Assembly (NCBI GenBank): GCA_014871385.1
Contig: CM026431.1
Location: 13,297,594 to 13,361,593 of the forward strand
Source of the DNA: Ceratodon purpureus
Lineage: Eukaryota > Streptophyta > Bryopsida > Pseudoditrichales > Ditrichaceae
Length of the DNA stretch: 64,000 bases
Reading direction: 5' to 3'
In this document: positions 44,536 through 57,308 of the stretch, piece by piece
Layout: each line of letters opens with the position of its first letter
Numbering within the stretch: the stretch's first letter is position 1
The notes under the pieces: model-generated
What the model saw: only the letters and a program-made list of their open reading frames with translations
Told to the model about the DNA's origin: nothing
The model's database searches: none
Made by a program: the position numbers and the translations under genes

Positions 44536-45279
44536 TCTAACAAACCTCCCAACAGGTTTGCTACCAACTCTCAAACAAAAAGACAAATAAGACAAGGGAA
44601 AGATAAAAACTCAATAGAACTACAAAGATCAAAATATATTGACTGAAGGCTCACCACCCAACCATAGAGAAGTGATCACCAGAGAAGTGTCTCACCATCT
44701 CACCCCCAAGCCTTTATATATGAGTTTCTTCCCAAAAGGAACTACAGTCTATCTTAGGCTATGCCCCAGAGTCTAGCCTATTCATAGATCATTCTATCTC
44801 CTTTACTCCTATATCTGGAGTAAAGGTAATCCACAAATCCTTCTAGGTTCTTCTATGTCTTCAACTCAGAGACTCTTCTAGATCTTTCCATCTTCTTTAC
44901 TCCTATATTTGGAGTAAAGATAATCCATAGATCATTCTAGATCCTTCTATCTCTTTAACTCAGAGACTCTTCTAGATCTTTACTCCTATATCTAGAGTAA
45001 AGCTAATTCACTACTCTCAGTAGTCTAATTCTAGTGTACCTCATCTTGAGTTGTCTAACTCTTGTACACATGTTCTCAATCTTGGAGTGGTCTGATTCCA
45101 ATGCACTAAATATAGAGTTGTCTAACTCCAGTGCACATGTTCTCAATCTGGAGTTGTCTGACTCCGGTCCATCCATCCTCAACTGGGAGTTGTCTGACTC
45201 CTTTCATCCTCTGCTTACACACTGTCCAATGTGATTAGAAGATTTCATTCATCCATCTATTAATGTAAGTTACCTTACA
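44536..45279 (-). repeat. 3' LTR of element 2
   Basis: 744 bp, nearly identical to 49816-50559. Carries iterated short palindromes: CTTTACTCC-N7-GGAGTAAAG at 44801, 44895 and (one change) 44978, and GGAGT-N6-ACTCC-like units at 45047-45200. Confidence 0.95.
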
Positions 45280-45295
45280 ATCCTCCCCTTCCATT
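45280..45295 (-). promoter_or_regulatory. Polypurine tract of element 2
   Basis: Minus strand AATGGAAGGGGAGGAT abuts the TGTAAGG start of the 3' LTR and overlaps the pol stop codon. Confidence 0.75.
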
Positions 45296-48200
45296 AAAAG
45301 TCATTGTCCTCAATGACAAAGTCAGGATAATCCCTTCTGAAATCCACTTCTCTCTCCCAAGAAGCTTCTTCTTCCGGATAATCCTTCCACTTCACATAGA
45401 ATCTACGGAATGTCTTATTCCTCAGATGCTGATTCTCCACCTTCAAAATCTTCTCAGGTTGAGCAAGTAGTTCTCCCTCAGGAGCAGTTTTTGGAAGATC
45501 AGGCAAAACATAACTAGGATCAGATACATACTTCCTCAACAAACTCACATGAAATACATCATGTATCTGCCAATCCTCAGGCAACCTCAGTTTATAAGCA
45601 ACTTGTCCTATTCTCTCAATAATTTCAAAAGGACCACAAAACCGAGGTGATAACTTCCTTGACTTACCAAGCTTGAGTCCAGATCTTTTTGGAGCTACCT
45701 TCAAAAATACTTTATCACCCACTTCAAATTCACGAAAGATTCTTTTTCTATCAGCATAGTGTTTAGCTCTATCTTGAGCACTCTTCATAGCCAACTCTGC
45801 CAACTCTCTAATTTCATTCATTTCTTTAATCATTTCATTAATGCTTTCAAATCTAGTAGTAGGAGTAGAGAGTGTTATAGGAGTTCTACATTCTTGACCA
45901 TATAAAACATAGAATGGACTTACCCCAATACTACTATGAATATGATCATTGTAAGCAAATTCAATCAAATGCAACCACTTATCCCATGAGTGTTGTTTCT
46001 TACCAACATACATTCTCAACATATCTTCAAGAGTCCTGTTAGTTCTTTCAGTCTGTCCATCACTCTCATGATGATACGCAGTAGTCAACTTAATTTTGGT
46101 CCCACACAATTTGAAAAGTGTGGTCCAAAATTCACTCACAAACTTACGATCTCTATCACTTATAATCTCACGCGGAATTCCATGGTGTTTGAAGATCTCT
46201 CTCATAAATAACTCAGCTACCCCATAAGTAGTTACAGTAGTAACTGTAGGAATAAAATGAGCTATCTTAGTGAGTCTATCTACAACCACCATGATGCTAT
46301 CAAAGTTACTTCGAGTCTTAGGCAATCCAACAATAAAATCCATACTGACCGATTCAAATTTCAAGTTAGGAACACTAAGAGGTTGCAACAATCCAGGGCT
46401 CTTCACTTGTTCAGACTTAAAGACTTGACATTTCAAACATCTTTCAACATATTCTTTGACATCCTTTTTCATTCCTGGCCAGTAATAATGACGCTTGACT
46501 GCCATATAGGTCTTTTGAAAACCTGGATGGCCTGCTATTGGAATATCATGAAGGTTATTCATAATATTGAGTCTATATTCCCCAGCCTTGGGAATACAGA
46601 CTCTGCCATTATAATATAAAACTTCATCTTTCAATTCAAAAGATTTAAACCTATCGATTTCATTCACAGTTCTAGCTTCCTTAGATAGACTTTCAAATGG
46701 AATTTTAAAGAAATCATCATTAGGATAAAGAAATTTGATTTCATCCATCAAAGAATTTCTGATGCATGAAATAGCATTTGCTAGCGGTCTTCTAGAAAGA
46801 GCATCAGCCACCACATTTTCCTTACCTTTAACATATTCAATTTCAAAATCAAACTCTTGTAACAATTCCATCCACCTACACTGCCTTCTACTCAAATTCG
46901 ATTGGGTTAATAAATATTTCAAAGACAGGTGATCGGTTTCTATCTTAAACCTGACTCCTAGTAAATAATGCCTCCAAACCTTCAAAGAATGAATGACTGC
47001 TAGTAGTTCCTTCTCGTGTACTGGATAATTTAACTCAGCGGAATTCAATTTACGAGATTCATATGCAACTATCTTTCTATCTTGCATCAAAACTGCACCA
47101 ATAGCTAAATCGCTAGCGTCGGTACACAATATTATGTTTCCTTTCAAGGGATCCATAATAGTCAAAACAGGAGTTTGGGTTAATACTGACTTCAAAGTCT
47201 GAAAACTCAAGTCACACTCAGCAGTCCAATCTATTTGATTACCCTTTCCTTTCAACAAATTGGTCATAGGAGCAGCTATTTTAGAAAATCCTTTGACAAA
47301 TCTTCTATAATAGCTTGCAAGACCTAGGAAACTTCTCACTTCACTCTTGTCTTTTGGTATTGGCCACTCAGCAACTACTTTGACCTTCCTAGGATCTACC
47401 GAGATTCCCTCATCAGAAACGAAGTGACCAAGAAATTCAATACGAGATGTAAAGAAATCACACTTACTTAGCTTAGCATATAACTTATTCGCTCTCAGAA
47501 TTTCAAAAACTTGTTTAAGATGTTTCTTATGTTCTTCTACATTTTTAGAATATATAAGAATATCATCCATGAATACTAACACAAATTTACCCAAAAGATC
47601 ACGAAATAAGGAATTCATCAAAGTCATAAACGTAGCAGGAGCATTTGTCAGTCCAAAAGGCATTACAACATACTCGTAATGACCTAAACGCGATCTGAGC
47701 CTGTTTACGGAATGTCAGACTCTTTAATTCGAATTTGATGATAACCACTCTTCAAATCTATCTTAGAAAATATTTTTGATCCATGTAAGTGATCAAAAAT
47801 ATCATCAACACGGGGCAACGGAAACCTATTCTTGACAGTGAGTTTATTAAGACCACGATAATCTACACATAATCTTAATGATCCATCTTTCTTCTTAACA
47901 AAGAGGACCGGGGCACCCCAAGGTGATTTGCTAGGTCTAATGTAACCTTTGTTCAACAAATCTTTCAATTGATTCTCCAACTCAACATTTTGAGTTAGAG
48001 AATGACGATAGGGTGCCCTAGCAATAGGAGCGGCATCAACAATTAAATCTATAGCGTGATCAACATCTCTCCTAGGTGGCAATTCCGTCAACTCTTCAGG
48101 AAATATATCTTTAAATTCATCCAAGAATTCATTCATTCTTTTATTATCCTTACTTTCATCCTCAACTTCACTCACATGTATTAGAAATACTTCGTGGTTT

Positions 48201-49798
48201 TTCCTAATACATCGTTTCATTTGTAAATGAAAAAGCATAGGGACCCTTGGTGAAGATCTCTTACCTCTTATGGTGAAAGATTCCCCGTTGTGAAGCTTTC
48301 CATGGTCTGCTCCCTCCTTGCATGCAATCCATGCGTCCACTTGCTTCAGCCACGCCATCCCCAATATCACCTCATATCGTGCTCCATTCCAAACTTCAAA
48401 GTCCACCTCAGTATCTACACCTTGAATGTTCACAGGAACCTTCAACATGCGGTGAGTGATAGAACTAGTTTGGTTGTTTGGTAACAAAACTGAGCAAGGT
48501 TTGATAGGAACTAGGGAAAGTCCTATCTTGTGAGCAAATGAAGTTGATATCATATTATGAGTGCTACCAGAATCAATAAGAATCATAGAAGAGAAGGAAG
48601 AGTTCAGAAAGCCTTTGATTTGGAGCACCGTTGGATCTTGCTCCACTTCCATGTTCATAATAGCAGCTGAGACAGTTGGGACAACATCCTTGCTTGGCTC
48701 TCCATCAGATGTATCTTCATCTCCTTGCTCCACCTCCAAAGCTGTTGTCTTCCTTTTAGATGATAGACACTCAAAGCTTCGATGTCCAGGCTTATGACAC
48801 CTAAAGCAAAGACCTTTCTTCACATGCTCCTCCTGCTCTTCTTTGCTCAACATGGCACCCCTCTGTCCTGGATTGAACTTGGAACCTTGAGAGGGATTAG
48901 AACCTTGAGAGAACTTTGAAGACTTAAAGTTATTAGACCGATTGAACTCAGAGGACCTCTTTCCCAACAGACTCTTGTTCTTCTCTAACTTGCTATTAAC
49001 ATCTCTCTCCAAGTTCAAAGCCAAACCATAAGCATCATCTAGAGTCCTTGGATGATATGCATTGACTTTAAATCTGATTGAATCCTTTAAGTTACGAAGA
49101 AAGAGCTCAACCCTATCACTTTCACTCCAATTGGGAAAATAGACAATATGTAAATCAAACTTTGACTTGTATTGGGTTACAGACAAACTTCCCTGTTTCA
49201 AATCATAGAGCCCTTGGCGCATGTCTTCTCCGTAATTCCCAGGAAGGAATTCTTGAAGAAACAAGTGCTTGAAGGTGCTCCAATTTGACAGAGGTTGAAG
49301 TCCACGATCCTCCGGGTCGTTCTTGAAATTATCGTACCACACACGAGCTTTGTCTTGAAGACAAATCACCATAGCCTTGATCTTGTCATCATCTTGGTAA
49401 TCTGAAGTGAAGAAGTCCTCCAGCATGGAAATAAAAGACTTGACCTCCTCCGCTTTGCAGTTCCTTCCCCCAAAAGAAGGCTTGAAAGGATACTTCCTCA
49501 AGTCCTTCAAAACATCAACTCTTCTAGGACGAGGACCCCTCAACGTAGATGTTGCAACAGACTCTATCTCTCTTGACCTAACAGGTAAAGATGAAAGAGG
49601 GTGAGGAGTGTCTGAACGAACACCTTTGGGAAGAGGTGGAGCTCCAGATTGTACACAATCCCCTCTAGAAAGAAGATGAGCTCCAGATTGAACACAATCC
49701 AAAATTTCCCTCATGGCTCCCATCACTCCTCTCATAATCCTCTCTTCTACACCCTGAAAAGGATCAACTCTTCCTTCCAAACCCTGCAGAGGATCCAT
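45294..49798 (-). pseudogene. gag-pol: gag-pol of element 2, broken within RT
   Basis: 49798-47705 encodes gag (core about 95-265), a CCHC knuckle at residues 331-344 ([14 protein letters not shown]), protease with [10 protein letters not shown] (Asp 409) and the start of RT ([19 protein letters not shown]). It hits TAA after IKESDIP near 47705. A one-base deletion follows, and RT resumes in another frame at about 47663 ([21 protein letters not shown]). RNase H ([16 protein letters not shown]), integrase ([52 protein letters not shown]) and a divergent chromodomain ([20 protein letters not shown]) follow to 45294. All domains are present, so one small lesion separates this copy from its family. 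Confidence 0.92.
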
Positions 49799-49801
49799 AC
49801 T

Positions 49802-49814
49802 GCTCTAATACCAA
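49802..49814 (-). promoter_or_regulatory. Primer-binding site of element 2
   Basis: On the minus strand the LTR is followed by AT, then TGGTATTAGAGCA, which differs at one base from the initiator-Met tRNA 3' complement (TGGTATCAGAGC). Confidence 0.75.
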
Positions 49815-49815
49815 T

Positions 49816-50559
49816 TGTAACAAACCTCCCAATAGGTTTGCCACCAACTCTCAAACAAAAAGACAAATAAGACAAGGGAAAGATAAAAACTCAATAGAAC
49901 TACAAAGATCAAAATATATTGACTGAAGGCTCACCACCCAACCATAGAGAAGTGATCACCAGAGAAGTGTCTCACCATCTCACCCCCAAGCCTTTATATA
50001 TGAGTTTCTTCCCAAAAGGAACTACAGTCTATCTTAGGCTATGCCCCAGAGTCTAGCCTATTCATAGATCATTCTATCTCCTTTACTCCTATATCTGGAG
50101 TAAAGGTAATCCACAAATCCTTCTAGGTTCTTCTATGTCTTCAACTCAGAGACTCTTCTAGATCTTTCCATCTTCTTTACTCCTATATTTGGAGTAAAGA
50201 TAATCCATAGATCATTCTAGATCCTTCTATCTCTTTAACTCAGAGACTCTTCTAGATCTTTACTCCTATATCTAGAGTAAAGCTAATTCACTACTCTCAG
50301 TAGTCTAATTCTAGTGTACCTCATCTTGAGTTGTCTAACTCTTGTACACATGTTCTCAATCTTGGAGTGGTCTGATTCCAATGCACTAAATATAGAGTTG
50401 TCTAACTCCAGTGCACATGTTCTCAATCTGGAGTTGTCTGACTCCGGTCCATCCATCCTCAACTGGGAGTTGTCTGACTCCTTTCATCCTCTGCTTACAC
50501 ACTGTCCAATGTGATTAGAAGATTTCATTCATCCATCTATCAATGTAAGTTACCTTATA
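49816..50559 (-). repeat. 5' LTR of element 2
   Basis: Same 744-bp length as the other LTR; differences are scattered transitions near the ends. Inner end TGTAACAAACC. Contains TTTATATATGAG (plus strand, near 49993) in the promoter region and the same palindromes as the 3' LTR. Confidence 0.95.
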
Positions 50560-51381
50560 GTAATATACCCTAGCATTTGCTAGAGAGTATAAAGAGTGGA
50601 GTGAGGAGGATTGGAAGAAGTTTATTTATAGTGATGAATCATCTTTTGAAATAGGAAGGGGTCCTAGACATATTAGAGTATGGCGAAAAGCTTAGAAGAG
50701 ATATTCATATAAATGTCTAGCACCAACTTTCAAGTTTGGGCGTACTTCGGTGATGGTTTGGGGTGCTTTTAGTGGCTTTAATAAGGCTTGTTTGATAATC
50801 GTTCCTCCATAGAAGCGAAGTGTACATGATTTTGTTGAAATTATTTACGAAGGTACTTTGAGTGGGTTTTAATCTCTCCATGATCATCCGAACGACATGT
50901 ATAAAAAATGGCGCTCCATGTCATTGCAGCAGGTTGCCAAACCAGTGGAGAGAAGCTCATGATATATGATCTTTTTTAATCACAAATTGATATACAAATC
51001 AGGTATATTTGGTATGGCAATTCATATTTTCAGCTACGTTTTTAGGTAAGATTGAAGTAAATGGGAAGGCATTAGTGTGACCGTAATTACTTTCCAAACT
51101 TATCTGCCAAAATTGAAGTGGCCAACCAACTCTCCATATCTGAATCTAATAGACAACCCATAGAAGATAATTACAAATGAAGTTCAGAGTATATCATGGC
51201 CACACAATCAAGAAGAGTTGGTGAAATTCTTTCATAGAGTATAGAGAGAGATGCCTTCAAACCTCTTGCAAACCCTTATTGCTACCATGCGTATACGTAT
51301 AAAGTAACAAATTAGTGCAAAAGATTTTCAACATTATTTAGGAGAAAGCAAATTGTGTTTTGCTTTTGAATTTTTTTCTAA
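50560..51381 (+). pseudogene. Tc1/mariner transposase, catalytic part (inactive)
   Basis: Continues the gene split at 44535: LAFAREYKEWSEEDWKKFIY, then SDESSFEIG (first catalytic Asp, near 50625), RGPRHIRVWRK, SVMVWGAFSG. Near 50907 the block reads NGAPCH, so the second Asp position is Asn. Near 51130 it reads NSPYLNLIDNP, so the third acidic position is also altered. Several stops (50693, 50812, 50870) and frame changes are present. Protein-level remnants end near 51381. Terminal inverted repeats were not found. Confidence 0.85.
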
Positions 51382-52734
51382 GTAAGAAAATTCTATTCTT
51401 GAAATAGAGTCTAAAAGCATTCAATTTCAAATTTTTGTATGAAATTCCATGAATTTTTGAGTTTATATGAGCGTATCAAAGTAGTTGTTCAATACATGTT
51501 TCTAGAAAATTTCAGAAAATCAAGCATATTTTTTTCCGAGTACTATACAATATCCATTACTAAATTATACGCGTCTAATTCATAAGAAGTGGCTTTGCAA
51601 CATTACAACATTAGCAGCACAGTTGGAAGCTTTGCAAGCCCTAGGAGCCGTAGCCTTGCCCTTCACCTTCTTTGGGGCTCGGGATATGCAAATATTGTCT
51701 TTTTCTCCCCATGTTGCTTCAAGTCAAGAAGTATTCTGTGAACAACGCCATGAAATTTGTGACTTGTGTAGGTTATTTCTTGAAGTATCTTGTGAGTCAA
51801 ACTTCGTCCGTCTCAAGGTGTATAGCCCAAATCTTATCTTGGTTTCATCACCTAGTTCCAGATCCATGCCCTGCTAGCTAGAATTCCACCACTACCGCTC
51901 AACAGTCTCAGCTTAACATATGTGCGCGGCGTGGATGAAGCTGTAGACATATTTGTTGGCTTCTATTCATTTCAAATGAGAGCAGATACTATAGATTCTT
52001 TCACTGTTATGTTTTGCAAGACATTTAGAGTCACAATTTATTTGAACTTAGGTCACATAAGAGCATGTTTCGATCATAGCCCACCTCCAGCAACATAGAA
52101 GGGTGCATGCCATCCCTAGAACAAGCTTTGTCAATGACAAAGTGGGCAAATGGCCTGAATTTTCTGAGTTCATGCGGCTAATACTAGTAACAACCTCAAC
52201 GCTTTTTATTCCTATTTCGAGCCACTTCAGAATCTCAGGTGTCACGCGCAATACAATAGACAAAATAAAGCGGTCATTTCCACACTTTCAGTGCATCAAA
52301 AGCGACGACTTCGGAGTCAAAAGAGCTGAGGTTGCTACCAGTGTAATCAGATCAATGGAGTCGATTTGTATGAAGGTTACCTTTGTACCTAGTGAGATTA
52401 CTGGAAACTATCTACACATTCCCATTTCCATCTCTTTGATAGAGTCAAAATCAAGTCATCGAATTTCTGGCAACACACTTGAGTGTTTTGCACGCATCCG
52501 CTTTTCGGATTCTATCATACACATAGTTTTCTCAAATTGTGCATGATAAGTGCTGCTGTGTTGACATTATTTATAGTAATTTTCAAGAGCAAAACCCCTT
52601 GCTTCTCCTATCACCTCTTCTGTGCTTGGAAGAATAATTGCCCACACGATTATGCTGAAGCACAAGAGTACTGAGCAAGGTCAAGTGGTGATATCCAAAG
52701 GCTAATAAATTGAATGTGGAAAATGGAAATGTGT
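51382..52734. other. No recognisable gene
   Basis: A plus-strand ORF at 52103-52546 (147 aa) has no recognised domain. Its composition and the lack of flanking exon signals do not support a gene. Confidence 0.45.
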
Positions 52735-53383
52735 ATGTGTAAAAGGTCTTTAAGAAGGGGACTTGAGACATTTGAAATCCTTGTTGCCTCAAGGATTGTA
52801 GCAAGGTACATGTTGAGTCGCAACAAAAATGGAATTCTTCTATATTTATAGTATTTCCAAGATATTGTTGTACGGATAATTAAAGGATGGTAGATTTGTA
52901 TTTTTGATGCTCAAGGGACATATGAATTTGCATAATTTGATTGAGTGCAAGATGGAGTTGAAAAGCGATCAAGATTATGAGCCATTTTCAAAGGATGGAG
53001 TTGAACGCATTATATATCAAGTTGCGTCAAGGTTGAATTGGTTGCATAACATGGGCATTGTTCATGGAGACTTGAAGGCATCAACTGTTCTTATTATGGA
53101 GAGTCACCTTCTAAATGACTATGATCATGTCATAAATGGCAAACATCTTTTAATAGTGAGGATGTTAAAGATTGATAATAGAAACTATAGAATAAGTGTA
53201 GGCAATTTGACTATGCAACTAAGCAATCAAAAAAATATTGAATTCAAGGTTAGCATATTAAAAGGAATCATAAGAAGTGAAGAGGCTGTGAAATGCAATT
53301 TGGCATTAAATTATAATTTTGGTGCAACAGTGAAATGTCAAGCTCAAGACAATGTTAGTTTAGAAAATGTAGAATATATGTAG
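52735..53383 (+). pseudogene. Protein kinase fragment
   Basis: The longest frame starts at 52904. It contains VERIIYQVASRLNWLHNMG followed by IVHGDLKASTVLI, the helix E region and catalytic loop of a Ser/Thr or dual-specificity kinase (Asp at HGD retained, the usual Asn changed to Thr). Before it, with stops, LKDGRFVFLML recalls the hinge region. No DFG, APE or glycine-rich loop is found, and the sequence after 53130 is unrelated. It is a partial, decayed copy. Confidence 0.65.
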
Positions 53384-54297
53384 AAAACATGTACAATGAA
53401 TCCTTTCCCAATATGATAGTATGGAAAAATTCTCTGCTTTGTCAAATGAGTTTTATAATACCTTCATTTTTTCTAAATGAATTCAATGCAAACATGATCG
53501 TTTACTTAACACATCTCTTATCTTCACAAATTGTGGTAGCTTTAACTTGAATAGAAATGATGTAATTTTTTCAATTCCAAATGTGATTCTATTTCAAAAT
53601 TATTTTGCTTAGATAGTATCAACATTGTTAATTTTGTACAACATCGTAGTTGTATCTATTAATGTTGAGCGGTTACTTAAATATGAATGTGCCACATATT
53701 CTACATAATTATAGATCTTCAAGTATTCATTTTTATATAGCAAGGTTGAATCATCATACAATTTGATTGGTTATAAAATGACAAGACATAAGTCAACTAA
53801 AATATGTTGTAACTAATATCGTTGTAATAAGTGACAACAAAAACTTATATTGATAATGTATTTGCTTGCAAAATTACATCATCCATTGGAAAAACTCAAA
53901 CGCATAAAATTTAATTTATGTTTAATCATAAAAGTGCCTATCCACATATTTTCCTCCATGCAATCATTCAAGTCAACGTTTCACTAAAAATAAAATAAAA
54001 ATTCAAAAAATAAGATAAAATTAAAAATGTAGGTACATTTAATCCTGACATTTATGAATTTTTACTTCCGCATTACCTAAAAAACATGCCTTATAAATGT
54101 TACAAACCAAAAAACCTCGTCACAGATTTTGAGCAATTCACTGACCGGATATAAATGGTCAACAACTTAAGTAAAGCAACCTCCAATAAAACAAAGTTAC
54201 AACACTCCGAAATTCCTAAACATGAGCATACCTGAGTTACTCAAAACCTGTACAACTTGAGACACCATCTTCCCACCGCAACACGAACCAATCTCCT
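53384..54297. other. AT-rich intergenic region
   Basis: No coding region. The end presumably contains the 3' UTR of the monooxygenase gene. Confidence 0.5.
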
Positions 54298-55876
54298 TCA
54301 ATTCGTTGCTGGTGGATTGAAGCTATGCATATTCCTCTCCAGCAGTTGCTCCTTGTGTTGCTGATCTGCTTGCAACCAGTCGGTTCCGCTTGAGAGAAGG
54401 CCCTGCTTCAGTTGGCCCAGGTGCCGGGAGAAGAGAACTTCCCTGGTGGTGATCGGAACGCGCTCACCTTGATACTCATCCAATGCGGCCTCAATGTCAT
54501 TGCATCCCCACTTTGAGATGGAATTGCCAAGCACAAACGCATCGACGATGGACATGTTGGTGCTTCGTAACCCATGTGGAGTTGTAGGATGAGCAGCTTC
54601 GCCAACTAGCACCACACGGCCCCACACGAACTGGGGCAGCGGCTCCCGGTCGAAGATTGCGTTGATGAAAGGGTTGGTGGTTGATTCCATCAGCTTAGCT
54701 AACGCCGGTGGCCATGTGCGTTGCGCTTGCTCGTGAAGGTCCTTGAGAGCTTTCTCATCGGCTTTCACTGTCACTGACTTGCCCTGGACATGAAAAAAAC
54801 AGAGTTCATGTCATGCGTGTATGGTGTGGAGAACATAAGGAAAGACTTGTTTATGGTGAGGGAGTTTGTGTAGTTAGACAGAGGCTGGGAGGATCCATAC
54901 CTGCAATTGGGGTTCAGGTTGATTGATGTACCACAACCAGTTCAGCCTTTCTTTCTGAAGCTCGTACAACACAGCATGTGTGTTGCGGGCAATTTCGAAA
55001 TAGAGGCAGTGGCCGACATCTGGGAACACGCTCTTGATCGTGCTTGCCACTTCCTGAACGGATTCGTTAGACGCCTCCAAGACGCCTCTCCATGCGCAGT
55101 ACCCGGAGTACCTGCGATGCAACTCAAGAATGATTGATTGGCAACGATCTCCTGGTCGGGATAAGCAAACGATGTGGCATGGAAGTCTCTCAGAGTTTAG
55201 GGTTAGAGTTGTTTCATGTACCTTCTCTTCTCGTTCGGAACAAATTTCTCTCGCGTTTGCGACATTGATCCATCGGCAGCGACCATGAAATCCGCCTCAA
55301 TCTCTTCGATGGCGTCGTCTCCCTTGGATACTCTCACTCGCACACGGGGCTCGCCATCGGCTCCTTGAAGCTCCTCAAACGAGTGAACCTCGTGGCCGAA
55401 CCTCACAATGCCCGAAGGAAGCGCATCGTGTATGAGATGGTGCAGGTCGCTCCAATGTGCGGCTCGATGGTTGAACGTATCATCTTTGACCACAGCATGG
55501 TCTTCTCTGTTGCTGTCGACCACTCTGTTCTACACCCACACAATACTACCCAGAGTGAGCCCCATCGCAATTGTAACAAGAGATTGGTATGAAGAGTGAT
55601 GGAAACTAGCTACCACAGGCTCACCTCCTCCATGAACAGCGGCAGAGACGAGGCTTCAAGCGCATCCCCTAATCCCCAATCTCGAAGCGCATCGCAAGCG
55701 CGGCTGTCCAACCCAAGCCCAGCTCCGGCGGACGAGACAGAACGCGCCCTCTCGAAGACCACCACCTCCAGCCATTCCGATGATCGCAGCAATCCGTGCG
55801 CACAACATAACCCTGCGATGCTGCCTCCCACTACCACCACTCTTCTCTTCTTCGCCTGCTCGTTCTTTCCTCCCAT
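54298..55876 (-). CDS. FAD-dependent monooxygenase (DhpH-like aromatic hydroxylase family)
   Basis: Four exons on the minus strand (55876-55625, 55529-55222, 55111-54901, 54783-54298), all with GT-AG borders, give 418 residues, the usual length for this family. The N-terminus has the Rossmann FAD motif RRVVVVGGSIAGLCCAHGLL (about 11-30). DFMVAADGSMSQTRE (about 175) is the DG motif. GRVVLVGEAAHPTTPHGLRS with NMSIVDAFVLG (about 310-340) is the GD-type FAD-ribityl motif, with Glu for the usual Asp. Relatives hydroxylate aromatic or heterocyclic rings using FAD, NAD(P)H and O2; the plant substrate is unknown. No transit peptide is obvious, so it may be cytosolic. The start is the first ATG of the open exon. 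Confidence 0.83.
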
Positions 55877-57308
55877 CTCGATTACTCTCCAAATGCTCCC
55901 TCCACTTCGATATCAGTGAGTCTGTGAGGCCTCACCACTAAACCAAGCTACAAACTACCTTCAGCTAAGTTGGTATGTATCTTCGCATCGCCCTTCCAAT
56001 CCAACATCTTTACATTTTGCCAACTCAGGCGAAATTCTCGTCGTGGCCGAACACTTGGATAAGTGACAAGTGAGCACATTCTGCAGATGACATGTATGAA
56101 TTCTAGTGAGTAGAGTACAGCCGAATGAATCTCCGAATATTCTGTCACTTTATGCTTTGTCTGATTAAAACTGGCTTGCTTCCTCGGCAACTTCTTAAAT
56201 TCTTCCATCTCTTTCATCTCGGCAGGCATGCAGCATGGTGCTGCGTTTCTGTGGGCAGCTCGTCGTCACTCCGAGATCGTGACGATTGAGTACAGTACGA
56301 TGGGTGGTCCTTATTGAGATGTGGTCCATGCGCAGGTGGTCCAAGCTCTTCCAGAAACATCGTGACCATCTTGTCTACAATAATGCCACATGATAGCGAT
56401 TTTCTTCACGACTTCGTTAACTTTTTTGATTTTCTTTCTCATACGTGCAGATGCATTGTATCATCTTCAGTCACTGTTTTTTGGGTGCAAGCATCTGTAT
56501 GAGGACGGACTTCGCCTGCTGATGTTGCCTTCGCAGCAAGTCTCGGTTGGTGCAGACAATAATCGATTTGAGAGTAGAACTTTAAGCAGACTGTCGATTG
56601 GGGCCAAGGGTTTTTAATTTGAAGAATATATGGTCAGACATGGTAATATGTGGCAGTCCACCACAAGTATTCGTTGATTCTGAGATGGTCAATTCCGTAA
56701 GAACGCTCTTTGGTAACTGAATTGCTTCCAACTTTGATCGATGCGGTTCTTCCCCACGCGAATCGCCGGTAGAGGACGGAGTACTGTTTGAAGGAGTGAA
56801 CTTTGATCCAGCTACATATACAACATATGAAACAGGTCGATCTATTAAAACAGGGCCTAATGTATGCCATTGAAATGGACAGACCACTAACTCCACCAGA
56901 TGCATTGATTGCACACTTCCTGCTTCAAACCAAGACAAAGCATGTATGTATGCAACTTACACCAGCTCCGTGGCATTTCAGATGCAAAAAGGAGGTGTAT
57001 TACTGTGGCTTTTTCAAACAAGACTGGTGACAGTATTGCTGTTTCGATGCAGGAGCAAGAGCACTGAGCATCTATACAAACACTCCACAAGCTAATGATT
57101 AATTGTCGTCCGGCAACAGTAAGGCTCTGAACTGTCTAAAATCCTGAAGACAACTTGAAACACCGCCGGAAATAAATAACACTTTTAAAGTAAAAATATC
57201 GTTTTGAGACACCAACAACATCTGCATGTCACCTCACCATCTGACCAGTCCTCTTCGGACATGGAATCTGCACAAGCAGCACTTGAACATCATGTGATGC
57301 GAACCGCA
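55877..57308. other. Intergenic, no supported gene
   Basis: Promoter side of the monooxygenase and downstream flank of the F-box gene. Short ORFs only. Confidence 0.5.

Larger units (their letters stand above)
44536..50559 (-). mobile_element. Ty3/gypsy chromovirus 2, 6024 bp, inserted in the Tc1 gene
   Basis: Minus-strand element with 744-bp LTRs differing at about five positions. GAAAT (44531-44535) and GTAAT (50560-50564) are the probable 5-bp target duplication with one change. The two outer LTR ends are also altered (TC and TA where the inner copies have TG and CA). The internal region holds one gag-pol frame broken once. An initiator-Met tRNA-type primer site and a polypurine tract are present, unlike element 1. 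Confidence 0.93.

Noticed and set aside
45034..45234. 66-aa ORF, repeated at 50314-50514
   Set aside because: Lies in the two LTRs and is made by short palindromic repeats; no sign of translation.
47017..47017. Short plus-strand ORFs opposite the element 2 gag-pol
   Set aside because: Antisense shadows of a clearly assigned coding region.
52103..52546. 147-aa plus-strand ORF as a gene
   Set aside because: No domain, no exon signals, and overlapping open frames on the other strand.
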